Source: Rhododendron vialii | Taxonomy: Eukaryota; Streptophyta; Magnoliopsida; Ericales; Ericaceae | DNA length: 64,000 bases | Assembly: GCF_030253575.1 (NCBI RefSeq) | Contig: NC_080559.1 | Span: 32,731,501-32,795,500 of the forward strand | Direction of reading: 5' to 3' | Shown here: piece by piece, positions 29,049 to 41,800 of the stretch | How the letters are laid out: every line of letters begins with the position of its first letter | Numbering within the stretch: the stretch's first letter is position 1 | Notes under the pieces: generated by a model | What the model saw: only the letters and a program-made list of their open reading frames with translations | Told to the model about the DNA's origin: nothing | The model's database searches: none | Translations under genes and position numbers: made by a program

Positions 29049-30826
29049 TGACGGAGAGGGAGAGAGATTTCCGGTCAAAAGGGATTGCAATTTTTGTGTG
29101 TTTTTTATTGTATATTTTCTGTTCCCCTTTCTTGTACAACTTGGTTTGGATCTGTCTCCTGGTTCAAGAGTTGGTCCAAGCTAATCCTTGATTTGTGTTC
29201 TGCCAACAAGCCTCAGTTGGTCGTTCTGGTTTTTTCCAAGTGCTGAGAAGTTTTGAGCACTAATGTAAACTTCATTTCTCGTGAAATAGAGAATAAACTG
29301 GGGAATTGCGGCTTTTGTTTTCAGTAGCTGCTTGTAGCAGAACATTCACTCTGGTACACTGATGCAAATAAAGCTTTTATTTGTCTACTATAGGAATCAA
29401 TAAATTTGGTTTTGTACTCCCAGTTGTTAACCCTTTTCTTTTTTTTTGAGAGGTCTGTGTTACATGGAATCGTGGACAAGTAACCCAAATCAAATCAAGC
29501 AAAGTCTTGTGTCTCAAATAATTGGTTCGGGTTTGGCAAAAACCTGAGGCGAACTGACTTGTTTCAATCCCAACCACACTGTCCAAAATATCTCACAAAG
29601 ATTGTTTTTCCCAAACTCACATCGATGATCGAAAACATTCACAATTTATAGCCCATTGAGCTAATCAACAAAGTCAAAATGTAAGTTGATCGGATGTTAA
29701 CTAATACGGACTATAACTTTAAAACACTTATGTTTAAAAAAAAATATCACACCAATGGATCATAACCTATTGTTTTTTTATTTCCGCCAATTCAAACAAA
29801 ACCTATTTATTTCAACATAATTTGTTCTGAAATTATATCAACCGATATTAAATTACCGTTATTTGGATATATAATTGATGTTTCAATAAACTTTACCAAG
29901 TAAACAATTCTGATCATTAAAGTGAGTCCTAAAATAACTCACAAACGAACATAAGTAGTCAAAATTAACTTCACAAATCCATTCTCGAAATTTATTCTTG
30001 GGGTCTCACACACCTTTTGTGAGGGTAACATCTCATTAGTTGTAGGGTCGTAAAGTAGTAAGAATAGATCTTTTCTCTGTAAAAGTTCATACAAGATCAT
30101 CTTAGGAGACGAGACGTAGATAATGTGAATCATGCTTAAACATTACTCCCTCCCTAAAAAATGTTTGTCTAATCCGCAAAACATAATCTTAAAAATAATA
30201 CAAATTTCGCAAGAAAAATTCAAAAGTTTTTTAATTACTAGATATCAATGAGTTATTTTAATTTGTGAAAAAAGTTTAAATTTTTTTTTTAAACAAATCG
30301 CATTATTTTTAAGTTATCGTTTTACGGACCGGACAAATAATTTGGGACGGCGAGAGTAATTATTTCTTTGGTACATAAAATTAATAAATTTTCAAATAAG
30401 TTTGAACAATTGATTACTTTCACTCGTAAAATAATAAATTTTCAAATAATTTTTGTAGTTAGAAAAAAATATAAAAATGTAAGATCGAAATTGGGTGGGT
30501 TTTTTTTTTCCGAAAACGAAAGTCCGTCTGGATAACATCGATGCTCCTCCCTATCTTCACTTCCGAGATTCTGATGAGAAAGTAGATACAGCAGTTCACG
30601 GTGTATTGTAAAATAGGAAGGGGTCACAGCATATTCAAATCAACATCTTTCTAATCCAGGTTTCGATTCAAATTCGCATCTTTCACATATTTTGTGATTT
30701 GTAAACCTTTCCATTGGCAATTAGGGTTTGTTCACAGCCGCCCAGATGCCTTAAACCTCTCCATTGTCAAATCCCTAATCTTTAGAAGCTGGGTTTCGTT
30801 CAAAACCCTCGATACACAAGTTCGCA
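29049..30826. other. Intergenic region between hexokinase and the methyltransferase
   Basis: The hexokinase 3' UTR probably extends to about 29360; aataaagctttt at 29369 and aataaac at 29292 are candidate poly(A) signals. Beyond that I see no gene apart from the Stowaway-like MITE at 30146-30356. The last 170 bp are the likely promoter and leader of the methyltransferase gene. Confidence 0.5.
30146..30356. mobile_element. Stowaway-like MITE, 211 bp, TA target site
   Basis: The left end ctccctccct and the right end gggacggcgagag (complement ctctcgccgtccc) match the Stowaway terminal consensus with some decay. TA lies on each side (30144-30145 and 30357-30358), as for Tc1/mariner elements. The interior is AT-rich and palindromic. 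Confidence 0.75.
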
Positions 30827-32353
30827 ATGAGCTTTAGAGGCTTCTCTGTTGGCTGCTTTCATAAAACCCTAGAAAACTCCTATTTTCTGAAACCCACAAG
30901 TTCGCCATTCGACTTTCACCATGTAGCCCTAGCAAAACCTGGACACTTTTCGAGTGGGTTTCGCCTAAAAAATGGTTTTTGGAATCACTCTTTGAGTAGA
31001 GGTCGTAGTTTTTCGAGCTCATATACACAGAAAGTTTCTGAAGATGGTGATACTGCAGTCAAGATGGGGAAAACCTTGCCTTGGTTAGCATCACAGAGGA
31101 CCAAGGACACTAAAAGGGTAGAGAAAGTAACAAATTTGAAAGCTAGCCGGTCTTCTTGGGAGGAATCAGCAGAGAAGTTTTTAAAAAGTGGTACATCTAA
31201 TGTGGAAAATGGGGGTAGTACTTTAGTTGATAGACGGGGCTACAAGGACGGGGCCCAGCAAGTTGTGGAAGAAGAAGAGGGAGAAAATGAGGTTCTCGAT
31301 GATCCGAGATGGGACAAGATTAAGAATAGATATAACAGGTTTGTTGATGCGAAACCCAGATTTGAAAGACCGGAGTTTCGCCAGACGGGGGATAGGCAGG
31401 AAACTTGGGGTAGAAAGACGTGGAAAGAGGCTACTGAATCGACAGTGCCCAGGATGGTTGGTGAGGGGATTTACGGTGTGGGACCCGTTTTGGCTGCATT
31501 GTCGGCTGGTAGAAGAGAGTTCTATGCTCTGTATGTACAGGAGGGGCTTGATTTGAGTGGCAATAACAGGAAGAAGAAGGACAAGAAAGGGTTTGAGCGT
31601 GTTTTGAGGATAGCTGAAAAGATTGCCTTAAGCAAAAAAGAAGTTTCAAAGCATGACCTGAATATGGTAGTTGATAGTCGCCCACATCAGGGCCTAGTCC
31701 TAGATGCTTCTCCACTGGACATGGTAGGGATCAAGGAATTGGACCCGGTTCCAATGGGGCAAGAGAAGGCTCCTCTTTGGGTTGCCTTGGATGAGGTAAC
31801 GGATCCCCAAAATTTAGGAGCAATTATTAGATCATCCTACTTTTTTGGAGTTTCAGGGGTGGTGTTGTGTGCGAAGAATTCTGCACCACTAAGTGGTGTT
31901 GTAAGCAAAGCGAGTGCAGGCTCATTGGAATTAATGGAGCTTAGGTCTTGCAAGAATATGATGCAGTTCCTAGTATCATCAGCTGAAAATGGTTGGCGGG
32001 TTATTGGAGGTTCAGTTTCTTCAAGAGCCATTCCTCTGAATGAGGTTGAGCCCAATGCACCCACAATTCTTGTATTAGGGAGTGAGGGCACTGGGTTGAG
32101 GCCATTGGTAGAGAGATCATGTACTCAGTTGGTTAGGATACCTGGAAATTTTCCATTGGATATAAGTGCAGGACATGAAGATGGGGAAAGTGCAGGTACT
32201 ACTCGTGGGTACTCAAGTGAAGAGTTCCAGTCCTTTCTGGCGGTGGAGAGCTTGAATGTCAGTGTTGCAGCAGGTGTGCTTCTTCATCATTTGATTGGTA
32301 GCAATTCTAAAGATGACCAAATAGGAAATGGGAAAGCTGATTTACTGGAATGA
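30827..32353 (+). CDS. MRM1: SpoU/TrmH-type rRNA (guanosine-2'-O) methyltransferase, intronless
   Basis: Predicted SPOUT-class 2'-O-ribose methyltransferase, 508 aa in one exon. It is most like the mitochondrial 21S/16S rRNA methyltransferase MRM1 (PET56). The first 70 residues are rich in Ser, Arg and Phe with few acids, consistent with a mitochondrial or plastid transit peptide. A charged, probably disordered linker follows (about 75-205, with runs of Glu). The substrate-binding domain starts at about 212 (GIYGVGPVLAAL). The SPOUT knot carries motif 1 DPQNLGAIIRS (Asn329), motif 2 LVLGSEGTGLRPLV (about 415-430) and motif 3 LNVSVAAGVLLHH (about 475-488). About 30 extra residues (GHEDGESAGTTRGYSSEEFQ) sit between motifs 2 and 3. 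The ATG is the first in the frame. Organelle and rRNA target are inferred. Confidence 0.9.
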   Translation: MSFRGFSVGCFHKTLENSYFLKPTSSPFDFHHVALAKPGHFSSGFRLKNGFWNHSLSRGRSFSSSYTQKVSEDGDTAVKMGKTLPWLASQRTKDTKRVEKVTNLKASRSSWEESAEKFLKSGTSNVENGGSTLVDRRGYKDGAQQVVEEEEGENEVLDDPRWDKIKNRYNRFVDAKPRFERPEFRQTGDRQETWGRKTWKEATESTVPRMVGEGIYGVGPVLAALSAGRREFYALYVQEGLDLSGNNRKKKDKKGFERVLRIAEKIALSKKEVSKHDLNMVVDSRPHQGLVLDASPLDMVGIKELDPVPMGQEKAPLWVALDEVTDPQNLGAIIRSSYFFGVSGVVLCAKNSAPLSGVVSKASAGSLELMELRSCKNMMQFLVSSAENGWRVIGGSVSSRAIPLNEVEPNAPTILVLGSEGTGLRPLVERSCTQLVRIPGNFPLDISAGHEDGESAGTTRGYSSEEFQSFLAVESLNVSVAAGVLLHHLIGSNSKDDQIGNGKADLLE

Positions 32354-34478
32354 GAATTGAGAGTTCATGGCACTTGCCTTTAGATTTCTTATTCTGCAAT
32401 TTGTTTTTCATGGTTTATGGTCGTCCATGAATTTTTCTCCGATATATGGTAATGGACTTTTACATGTGAATCTTCTGGATTTGTTAAGGATAATGGACGT
32501 AGGCTTAGCCATTGCATTCAGTCATTAACAGAGTTCTGCACTTTCATGAAATTTCATGAAATTTCATGATCCTTGTGGTATGATTTTCTCATCTGAGTAT
32601 GTAAGTCTAAATTGGGTACCGGTTTTGGACACAAATCCCATGCTGTTACTCCATATAAATTGTCATGAGACTCATGTCTGTTGGTGTCCATGTAACACTA
32701 CTGTGCATATAATTTGATTTTTGCATGGCATCGGATCCCTTCTATTTAGTTAGTAACTTAGTATTGACATGAATTGTACAGACAAAGGAATAACATATAG
32801 GCTTTTTGTCATCAATTTCTCTCTTATTTTACTGCAATTCTGTTCTTTTCCCTTTTTATTGTTCTTTTCTTTGTGTGTATATCTATCCAAATAAGAATGG
32901 GGCAGAGCAAATAAAATGTTTTTCACATGCCGGAGATGCTGTTGGAAGGTTTTGTAATTCCAGTTCATATCTAGCCAATCAGATCCTCAAAGTTTTGTAA
33001 TGAAATTTCTTTTAGCAGGTTTGTCATGTAAGTCATTCTTATATGTTCTTTAATCTTTCGTACTTGGCACTTAGCTTTCCTGCTCTCATTTATGATGTAC
33101 TTCTCCTGTAATTCAAACAATATTTCCGGCTTATTGGAATTTCAGCAAGTTTTCATGTGTTTGCCCTCAGAATGATTTTCTTGAATTCTTTCTCCATACA
33201 TTTTTGCGGCACAAACAGTGTAGCAGTCATGACCCATTATGGTGGACCTTGACTTTCTGATTGAGAGTATTTGTTGAGATGATTTTCTTTTAGTAACTAT
33301 CCAGTGCATGACCAAGGCTTGCTTTGAACTGTTGCTTGCTCGGAACAGCAAATTGTTCTATAAAGTACGTTACATAAATTATACTATGGACTGGGTATAT
33401 TTTTCGGGTATGTGTCCAATCAAAAACTACTGCATCTAGCTAGGAAACAGAGATCTCCTTACACTTAGCATACGGGGATATGTATTCAAAAGTTTGATAT
33501 GATTAAGTGGACATGTCGTGAACATTTCAACATAAGATTATTATTATTATTATTATTTGGAACTTCAATATATAAGATGTACTGTTTAAAATTACACGAA
33601 ATCTACCTCGAAACATGGATTTCTATGATCCATCATGTGTAAGGCTTTGAATATTTGTTTTCTATCAGTGGGAGCTTCTCCTTCCTCAAACATTATAAAA
33701 AACCACGATCCATGTGGTCAATTTAGATGTACAAGTGATCGAACTCGTATTCTATACTCATCATATCTAGTAGACACAGCTACTCTTTGAGAGGAAACGA
33801 AGAGTCCATGTAACACACTCTAGAAGTAGTTAGAATGTGAAGATTTTATTCGTACCCAGGTCTATGCGGGTAAAAAGGCATGGATATTCAACCTGCCTGA
33901 TATATAGCCTGTGCTTTTATATTTTGATAGTGTTGCAGCAGTTCTTTATTCACCTGCAGATCTTTTCCTGAGAGCTCATTTTAGCAGCTTTGAAATTCTA
34001 ATATGATGAAATGTCTACTCATCTTGTCAACTTTCTTTCATTTTCAAACTACGTATTTATTGATTTTAAGAACAAATTTGTTGGGACGATGGAAGAAGGT
34101 AACAATCATTTTCTTGATGTTTCGGTAAACAAGTTAGAGGACAAATTTTTGTTTAGGATCTTGTCCTACTCATACTTTCGGGTCCTACTAGTCGAAGTTG
34201 AACGGTCCAGATGAAATGCAGAGGCCTACACGATTGTCTGAGTGTCATCGAGCCATACGTTTACTTGAAGCCAAATCTGGCAATACCATATGACCATGTG
34301 ATGGTAGTGCTACCATATGCCTGTACATTGTTTCGTCAGGTCCGCATGCTTCCATCCTTTTGCTTCGGATTTCAGGTTTAGCTAACCCAGGCTAATGACA
34401 GCCTATTTCTATGCCAAAACCAGGTTGCTAGTTGCATCCATTTCCTAGATTCCATAACTACCTAGGATATATGGTACA

Positions 34479-34755
34479 GAGAACTCCGTGAATTGGCCGG
34501 CCAGACCGAGTTGGACCCGGGGACCCTACCGAGCGGCACCCCTGCCAAGCGGGTGCCAAGCGGTCAATCCAGCCGTTCATCTCGGAATCAACGGCCCGGA
34601 TCGAAACATCTTTTTCCTTTTCTTTTTCTTTTTTCTTTTTTCTTTTTTTAAATCCGTTCGGTACCTTTACATTTGGGCTGTCCAAAACACTTTTGGACGG
34701 CCGAGATGTGCTCGGCACCCCTGCTTGGCAGGGTCTCCAGGTCCGACGGAGTCAT
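34479..34755. repeat. GC-rich hairpin element
   Basis: The left arm (gaactccgt... ggggaccctaccgagcggca) pairs imperfectly with the right arm (tgctcggcacccctgcttgg... acggagtc). A pyrimidine-rich loop near 34610-34650 (ctttttctttttc) separates them. It is probably a MITE. No TSD was identified. Confidence 0.55.
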
Positions 34756-35560
34756 ATACGTTTAGTATATCTTTTCTGTTCTCGTCTATCCTTTGACATC
34801 CAACATGGCCAACCTCTTCCAATCACACACTCAACAATTGTTTTCAAATCTTAGTAGTGGATACCTCAATCATTTTCCTTTTTTATTTGTCAACTAGGTC
34901 CCCGAGTTCGATTTGCTTCCCTGAATGAATATCCGAATGTGGCCATGTATTAGGCTTAGTGCAAACATATACCAAACGACGCAGACGATAACCAGTATTC
35001 ACTGCTTTCTTATTTTTTAGAAAGAAACAGGTAACCGATTCAAGTATTGGGCATGACGGATTAGACAAACGCCTGATCAAGCCCCATATCATTTGCACGC
35101 AGAATGTACGATACGTCCAATATTTACCACAATAAATAATTAGGTGTTTTTTTTATTGCTCTAATTCCTTTGCCGAATACAAGTGTGGGAAATTAGCTAT
35201 AATTATTTCAGAAAGTGGTAGGGGTAGAGGTAAGATTTGACGTCACAGCACGTGTAGGGGAAGAGCAAAAATTCATCAAATGATTTTATAAAATTAAGAA
35301 AAAATGATCTCTAGATATATAGGTAAAAATGCTAAACAAAATTGGTAGAGGTGTTTGATTGCGTGACGCATGAAAATGTTGTACTCCCTAATTACTAAAA
35401 AACAAAAAAACAAAAAAAGGAATAATTCTGCGAATCTTCCACACTTTTGAGGTCCAACCACTCAGCACGTGCCACCTCAAATTACTAAAACACCCTCAGA
35501 CTAACCACCGTATCTAACGGTCTCTCCGTCTCTAAAATTGCGGCTCGGCCGTCCTTCGAA

Positions 35561-35568
35561 ATATAAAA
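35561..35568 (+). promoter_or_regulatory. TATA box of the glucosylceramide synthase gene
   Basis: atataaaa lies 266 bp upstream of the start codon. A CT-rich tract (35587-35660) begins about 25 bp downstream, where transcription should start. The placement fits a plant core promoter with a pyrimidine patch. Confidence 0.55.
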
Positions 35569-35673
35569 TTACGCGGTCTATCACGTTTCCCCCTTTCTCT
35601 CTCCTCTCATTCTCCTCTCTCTCTCTCTCTCTCTCTCTGTCTCTTCATTCTTCTTCTCTCTTTGTCTCCGTCC

Positions 35674-35685
35674 ATGGCCATCTGA
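35674..35685 (+). promoter_or_regulatory. Upstream micro-ORF 1 in the synthase leader
   Basis: ATG GCC ATC TGA, three codons, lies downstream of the TATA and CT tract and 141 bp before the main ATG. Its context (gtccATGg) is favourable at +4. Regulatory effect is inference. Confidence 0.45.
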
Positions 35686-35700
35686 GAGAAGCAACTGAAC

Positions 35701-35721
35701 ATGAATGGGGAGAAATTGTAA
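35701..35721 (+). promoter_or_regulatory. Upstream micro-ORF 2 in the synthase leader
   Basis: ATG AAT GGG GAG AAA TTG TAA, six codons plus stop, with a purine at -3 (gaacATG). It lies 105 bp before the main start. With micro-ORF 1 it could restrain translation of the main frame. Confidence 0.45.
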
Positions 35722-35826
35722 TAAACGTAGCCGAATCTAGGGCCTTTTTAGGGGTCTCAATATCCTTGACCTAACGCATTCCCAGAGAGTGAAAGAGGAG
35801 GAGAGGGAAGTCAAAGGAAGAAGACG

Positions 35827-38800
35827 ATGTCGCCATTTGACTCTCTGGATGCGTTTCTTATCTATTCTAGCGGAGTTTTTTGTAGTCCTCTCGCTATATT
35901 TATTCAGATCCAGGTTCGGTTTTCTTTTTGACTTCTCCGTTTGTTTTCGGCCACGAGCCCGAAAAAAAAAAAGCTCAAGTTTTATTGCTTGATTCTTATT
36001 TTACGGTTTGGATATCGGAATTAGGTTCTTGTTTGACGAGAAAGGATGTATACGAAAGATAGAGAATATAATTTTGAACTCATAACCAATTAACAATGAG
36101 TGGTCCAGGCTACTATACTAGTTTTGGAGAAGATAATTAACCGATGTTGGACAAACTCCAACAGAACTATTAATCCCACTAGGTTTATTTGCTTAACATG
36201 GTTTGGTAAAAGTTTGATTTCGAGTATTATCATTGATAATCTATCAATGCCAATTGCCAATTGCCAAAAAGGGGTATGAATTTAACAGTTTATTGACCAT
36301 ATACCCGAATCGTAAAGAAAGATACGCGAGCCCAATCCGATATACGGTACAAGACTTTTTTGTTCGTTACTAATCAATGCCAATGCTTGTAATTCTGGCA
36401 TTTGTTTGACGAAAAAGTATAATCTGAAAGAGAGAGAAGAAAATCGTGAATGGAACTATCAACCTGACGAGCTTTATTTGCTCAACATGGTTTAGTGAAG
36501 TTGAGTTTCAACTATTATAAATGCCAATTGACAAAAAAGGATATGAATGTTACAGTTTATTGACCATATACCCGGAATCATAAAGAAAGATGAATGTAGC
36601 CGACTCTAATTGGTGGGAAAAGACTTAGTTTTGTTTGGTTACTTATCAATGCCAATGCTTTCTTTCCCCTATATTTTTGTCAGGAACCTTGCAGATTATG
36701 TTAGGTTTGAAATTCTGTTTTTTTGAGGATGAAGTTGGATTTTATCGTTTTTGAAATACTTTTGGTCAATATGAATCTTGTTATGCAGGGATATCTAATT
36801 TGCTTAACTCTCGCTGTTGGATGGGCTTTTGCTGCTTATGTCAGGTATCAAGCATTTGTCTGCAAAATTTAGTGATGAGGTGGCATCAAGTTACTGGCTC
36901 ATTTTCCGCCACGTAACCTTGGTGGAAAGGTACATACTCCGGATTTATTTACTGTTTTCTTTCTTCTCACAGGAGTAGAGAGATTAGACAGATGAAAGAT
37001 AGCATGAAAGGCGGCAATAGCTTTGCATTTCTTAGTCACGATATTAATGACCTCGAGCACTCTAATCAGGTTAACCTGCCAAGAGTGACTGTTGTAATGC
37101 CGTTAAAAGGCTTCGGGGAGCACAATTTACATAACTGGAGAACTCAGGTAAACTCTGCGAAAAACCACATACTACCCCTGTTGAAGTGCTGAAATTAGAA
37201 AATAGGAAATGATTATATCAGTTTTCTCTTGGTATTTTTTTCATCTTCGCTCTAGTTATTAGCGAATAAAAGTTGGGATACTCACCCTCAATGAAGAGCC
37301 ACTAGAGATGCTTCCTCTCATTGCAGAAGTTTTTAATGTGATAATGCAAAGGGAAAAAGGATTGGCACTTCAACTTTTATTTGTTAACACTGGATGTTTG
37401 TCTCTCCTGCGATTCAGATTCATGTATTAAAGCCATGATGGACTTCTTAAGACCACTTTTGCAACTAATTTATCTAGATTGTGATATTGTAGGCCTTGGT
37501 TTCACTGAAAAACTAATTCCAAGTTTTGAACTTCTTTAATCTTGTTCGATCAATATGTGAAGGGTCGTAGATATCCTCTGGTCTTGATTTTTGTTCTGGT
37601 TCATTAATCATGAATCGCAGATCACGTCCTTATATGGTGGTCCTTTGGAATTTCATTTTGTGGTGGAAAGTACGGATGATCCTGCTTACCATGCTCTAAA
37701 TCGGTTACTAGCAGATTTTAAGGTATATATTGCACAACCGATTCCCTTTGTCATATGACGATTTAGTTGCCTCTACAGTTCATGCCTTTGATTATGCAAG
37801 GGACTCAGCTATGGTTTGAAAGCAAAGTTGTCGTATCATGTTTTTATGAATTAGTACATGTATACAAGCATATGCCGATTATAGTTGAAAATGTGCGTAG
37901 CATCTATATTTTGGAGGTGTCGGATATTCCGGAGGATATTAAATCATCTAGCTGTACAAAACTACGAATATTATGCTTGATGAAAATTCTCCTGGGCAAA
38001 AATGAAGTTTCATCTAGTATCTGGAATGCAGCATTTCTGGTTTGTCATTTCCATATCACTTGGTTTTTGGTAGTTCTTATCTTCGGATTGTGAAGAAACT
38101 GTTGTATTAGCCGACCCACTGAGGTTGGTTTGGCTTGCTTTTTATCTGTAAACCTTGTTCTCCATCGTGATGTATGAGTGTCACGTTCTAGCTACTCAAA
38201 AGTTCTGTTTTGTAGACTGTAGAAATCTGTTGAGTCAGAGGTCAGGCCGTGCTATACTGCATCATCCTTTGCTAGCTACTTCAGTTACCATAGTGTTCTG
38301 TATGCATTCATCATGCTTATTGGAACGTCCCAAATTTTTTCTCAGAATATGTCTAGGATCTTCTGGTTATTTTCCTTTCCTGAATTGTTCCAATGTTTTG
38401 TGCAGGATGACGTTGATGCAAAGATTTTTGTAGCTGGGTTGTCAACAACTTGTAGTCAAAAAATTCACAATCAGTTGGTAGGTACAAGTCTACAACCCTG
38501 CAGTTAATGCCCCTTAAATGAACAACTTTTATTCTTCATGGAAAATGAAAAGAACAGTTCAGTGTTTGGCATCTTTCTCCTTTTTTTTTTTTTTATAAAT
38601 GTGATCTTATACTTGCAGTGTTCCTTTTTTCTGGTCAAGTTAAACTTTACAACCATAAATTTGACTAAATTTTGGTGGACTGAGGATTGACTTTGATTCT
38701 CACCATGAGGTAATCTTATCTACAATCGGTTACAAAGTAAAAGAAATCCTGTGTTTGCAGACCGGAGTCCTTTTGTATATTTATCTGCCTATAGCCCAGA

Positions 38801-41800
38801 GCGTATTGAGGATTTATTTCTTGGATATATGTCTCTCATTGTTGCTCATCAAGTATGGTGCAATTGTGCAGATTGGGGTGGAGAGAATGCATAAAGACAG
38901 CAAGTATGTGTTGTTTCTTGACGATGATGTTAGGCTGCATCCTGGGTCAATTGGAGCCCTCACAGCCGAGATGGAAAAAAATCCTGAGGTATGGTAAAGT
39001 AAATGCAACTGCTTGATTTTTGTAGACTGTACTGAGTTGGTTAGCTCTTGTTGTGATGTGTCTGCCTCCTATGGCAACCTTAACGTTGTGCTATTGACGT
39101 GCAGATTTTTATTCAAACAGGATACCCTCTTGATTTACCTTCTGGAAGTTTGGGAAGTTACTGCATCTATGAATACCATATGGTATGACAGTCATAAAAA
39201 GCTTTAATTTTCTTTTAATGTTTCATTGTCCATGCACACGTACAAATAATGTGCACGCATTTAGTATCGCGTGTTTGTTTCCAACCAGCTACATGTAGCT
39301 TTTCTTATCCATATAACTCTGCTGGAAGTAGTCCTGAAACATCCTCGGCCGTTGCTGAAAGCATTTTATATTTCAGACTTTTCAGTTGTGTATTTTCCAA
39401 GTATACATCTTGTGGCGCCTATATGTGATATCCATAAAGCAACCTTTCAAATTGAACAGTGAATAAGATATGCAATTAATAGAACGATGAAGTATAAGCA
39501 TAACGAAATCAAATCTCTGATTTCATATCACAAAAATCTATCTGCTTGAAGTAACAATTGTGCAGTTCAGCTGTGGTAAGTTCTTTTGGTTTAGTTGACG
39601 GTCCACTTTTCTTCACTGGTTTTGTCTACCAAGAGGTTTGAAGCTGTTGGGATTAGCTGATTTGGTCTCATTGAGCCCAATTAATTGTGCAAGATCCTGA
39701 AATAAATGTATGAACAGGTGTTGTTTAACATATATTAGTTGAGGTCATTGCATAGAGATATTTCACTTGTTAAAAATATTTTTAAACTCATGAATTAACT
39801 GAAAATCATCTTTTGCAGCCTTGTTCGATGGGGTTTGCTACTGGTGGCAAAACATTTTTCCTGTGGGGAGGGTGCATGATGGCAAGTACCAGCTTCTTCC
39901 TTTTCGAACTGTTGTATGCTCATTATGGAAATGAAATAGTTGTGGAGTCCATAATTTTCTTTCATTTCAGATGCATGCAGATGATTTTAGAAATAACCGT
40001 CATGGGGTGGTTTCGGATCTTCGAGATGGGGGATATTCTGATGACATGACTCTTGCAGCCATAGCAGGTATTGTGTTCAGTGATTTGCCCACGTAACCTT
40101 GTTCAAGTTAGTCGTTTTGTCTAAAAGCTACATTTTTCTTGATATTGCAAACATGTTGTATCACTACTACCCCACCTATCTTTAAGCCAAACAGGTTGAA
40201 CTTTGCCCTGAATTACCAATTAACTAAACACTGGTAAGTTATTTTACGACAATTTCCTCTTTCATTCAAATATTTGCATGAAGTGGCTGATCTCAAATTT
40301 GAACCTGCATTTTTACACTTGTTGCCTACTGGTTTAGTGTTTCATCAAGCAATGGTCCCTGTCCACAACTGATGGTTAATGTTTTGGTTTTTTGTATCTT
40401 TTCTCTAAATCAAATTGGATGTACTTGAATTCATCATAGTATGAGGACTACATGTATTGGTTGGCAGAACTCTACACTTACATTTCTTCTGTGTTTCACC
40501 ATTACGTGAGCCGTGTCACAAGGAATTCCTATGTTCATAATTTTTCATTTGTAGCTGATAGATCTCTAATTTACAATTAATGATTTCATTTCTTATTTTC
40601 CAGGGGCTCATAAGAGGCTAATTACATCACCACCAGTTGCTGTTTTTCCTCACCCGCTGGCAAGTGATCTTAGTTTCTCAAGGTTTGTAATGTAGAGATC
40701 AAAAGTATTTATACTTGAAGACAGGCATTAAATCGCAAATAAAATATGCTATTTCCTCTTGACTTTTTGATCTGTGAAGGTACTGGAACTACTTGAGGAA
40801 GCAAACATTTGTTCTGGAATCATACGCGACAAAGGTTAACTGGATAATGAACCGTGCATTATTTTCTTCCCACTGCTACCTATCATGGGGATTTGTGGCG
40901 CCATATCTTATGGCTGTCTTTCATCTCGCGGCAGCACTAAGAATTTATTCTCTAGGGCATTCAGTCGGGGATACTGCCCATACTTCTCGTGGTAAGACAC
41001 GTAAAACGCAGGCCCCTAAGTGTTAAAGATAATTAGACTCCTCACAAAGGATAACAACGGTGTCCTACTGATTTTAAAATTGCAAACAAAATTCAGTATT
41101 TTGCAGACGCCTGCAGATATTGATTACAGCCCATTGAAACAGAATGAAAAAATCAAGATAGAGAACGATGTTAAAGTGTCAGGCCTTTAATTTCATTCTT
41201 CCAATGTCTCGAGCGATTCTGGTTCACTTTCATCAATCATTTCTTTTTCAGGCTTGACACTTGCAGGCTGCCTAGCTATATGCACTTTTATAGAACTTCT
41301 CTCTATGTGGAACTTGACCAGAATAGAAGTTCAACTATGCAACATGTTATCTCCTGAGGCGCTTCCGCTGTCCCTTGCCTCTTACAACTGGTGCCTTGTA
41401 AGTATCTCTTCTTCGGTTGCCGTTCCTTTGTCTGGAATTCAATTTCCCTGGAACTGTCTGTTATGCATGAGTAAACCTTTCAAATGCAACCTAATATATT
41501 CTGTAAGGTTTACTGCGGTATAACACAAGCGTTTCAGGTGACAGCCACATCAAAAAGACAAAAACTATCATTTTCTGTCTTTACCTCCTCACGTTATTTT
41601 ATTTTGTGGATTGTTAAAAAAGTATAATATTGACGATCAAAATGTATGGTGATGTCATTTAGTTTGTTAGATTTATCATGGATTGACTTTGAACAATAAT
41701 TTATCTGCTGTTGAATGGGGCAGGTATTTATTGCGATGCTGGTTGATAATTTCTTGTACCCTATCTCCGCTTTTCGTTCACATTTTTGTCAGTCCATCAA

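Larger units (their letters stand above)
32354..35826. other. Intergenic region between MRM1 and the glucosylceramide synthase gene
   Basis: No gene is supported over 3.5 kb. It holds an (ATT)n run (33538-33558) and the GC-rich hairpin at 34479-34755. The rest is AT-rich with no clear repeat. The last 270 bp form the synthase promoter and leader. Confidence 0.5.
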
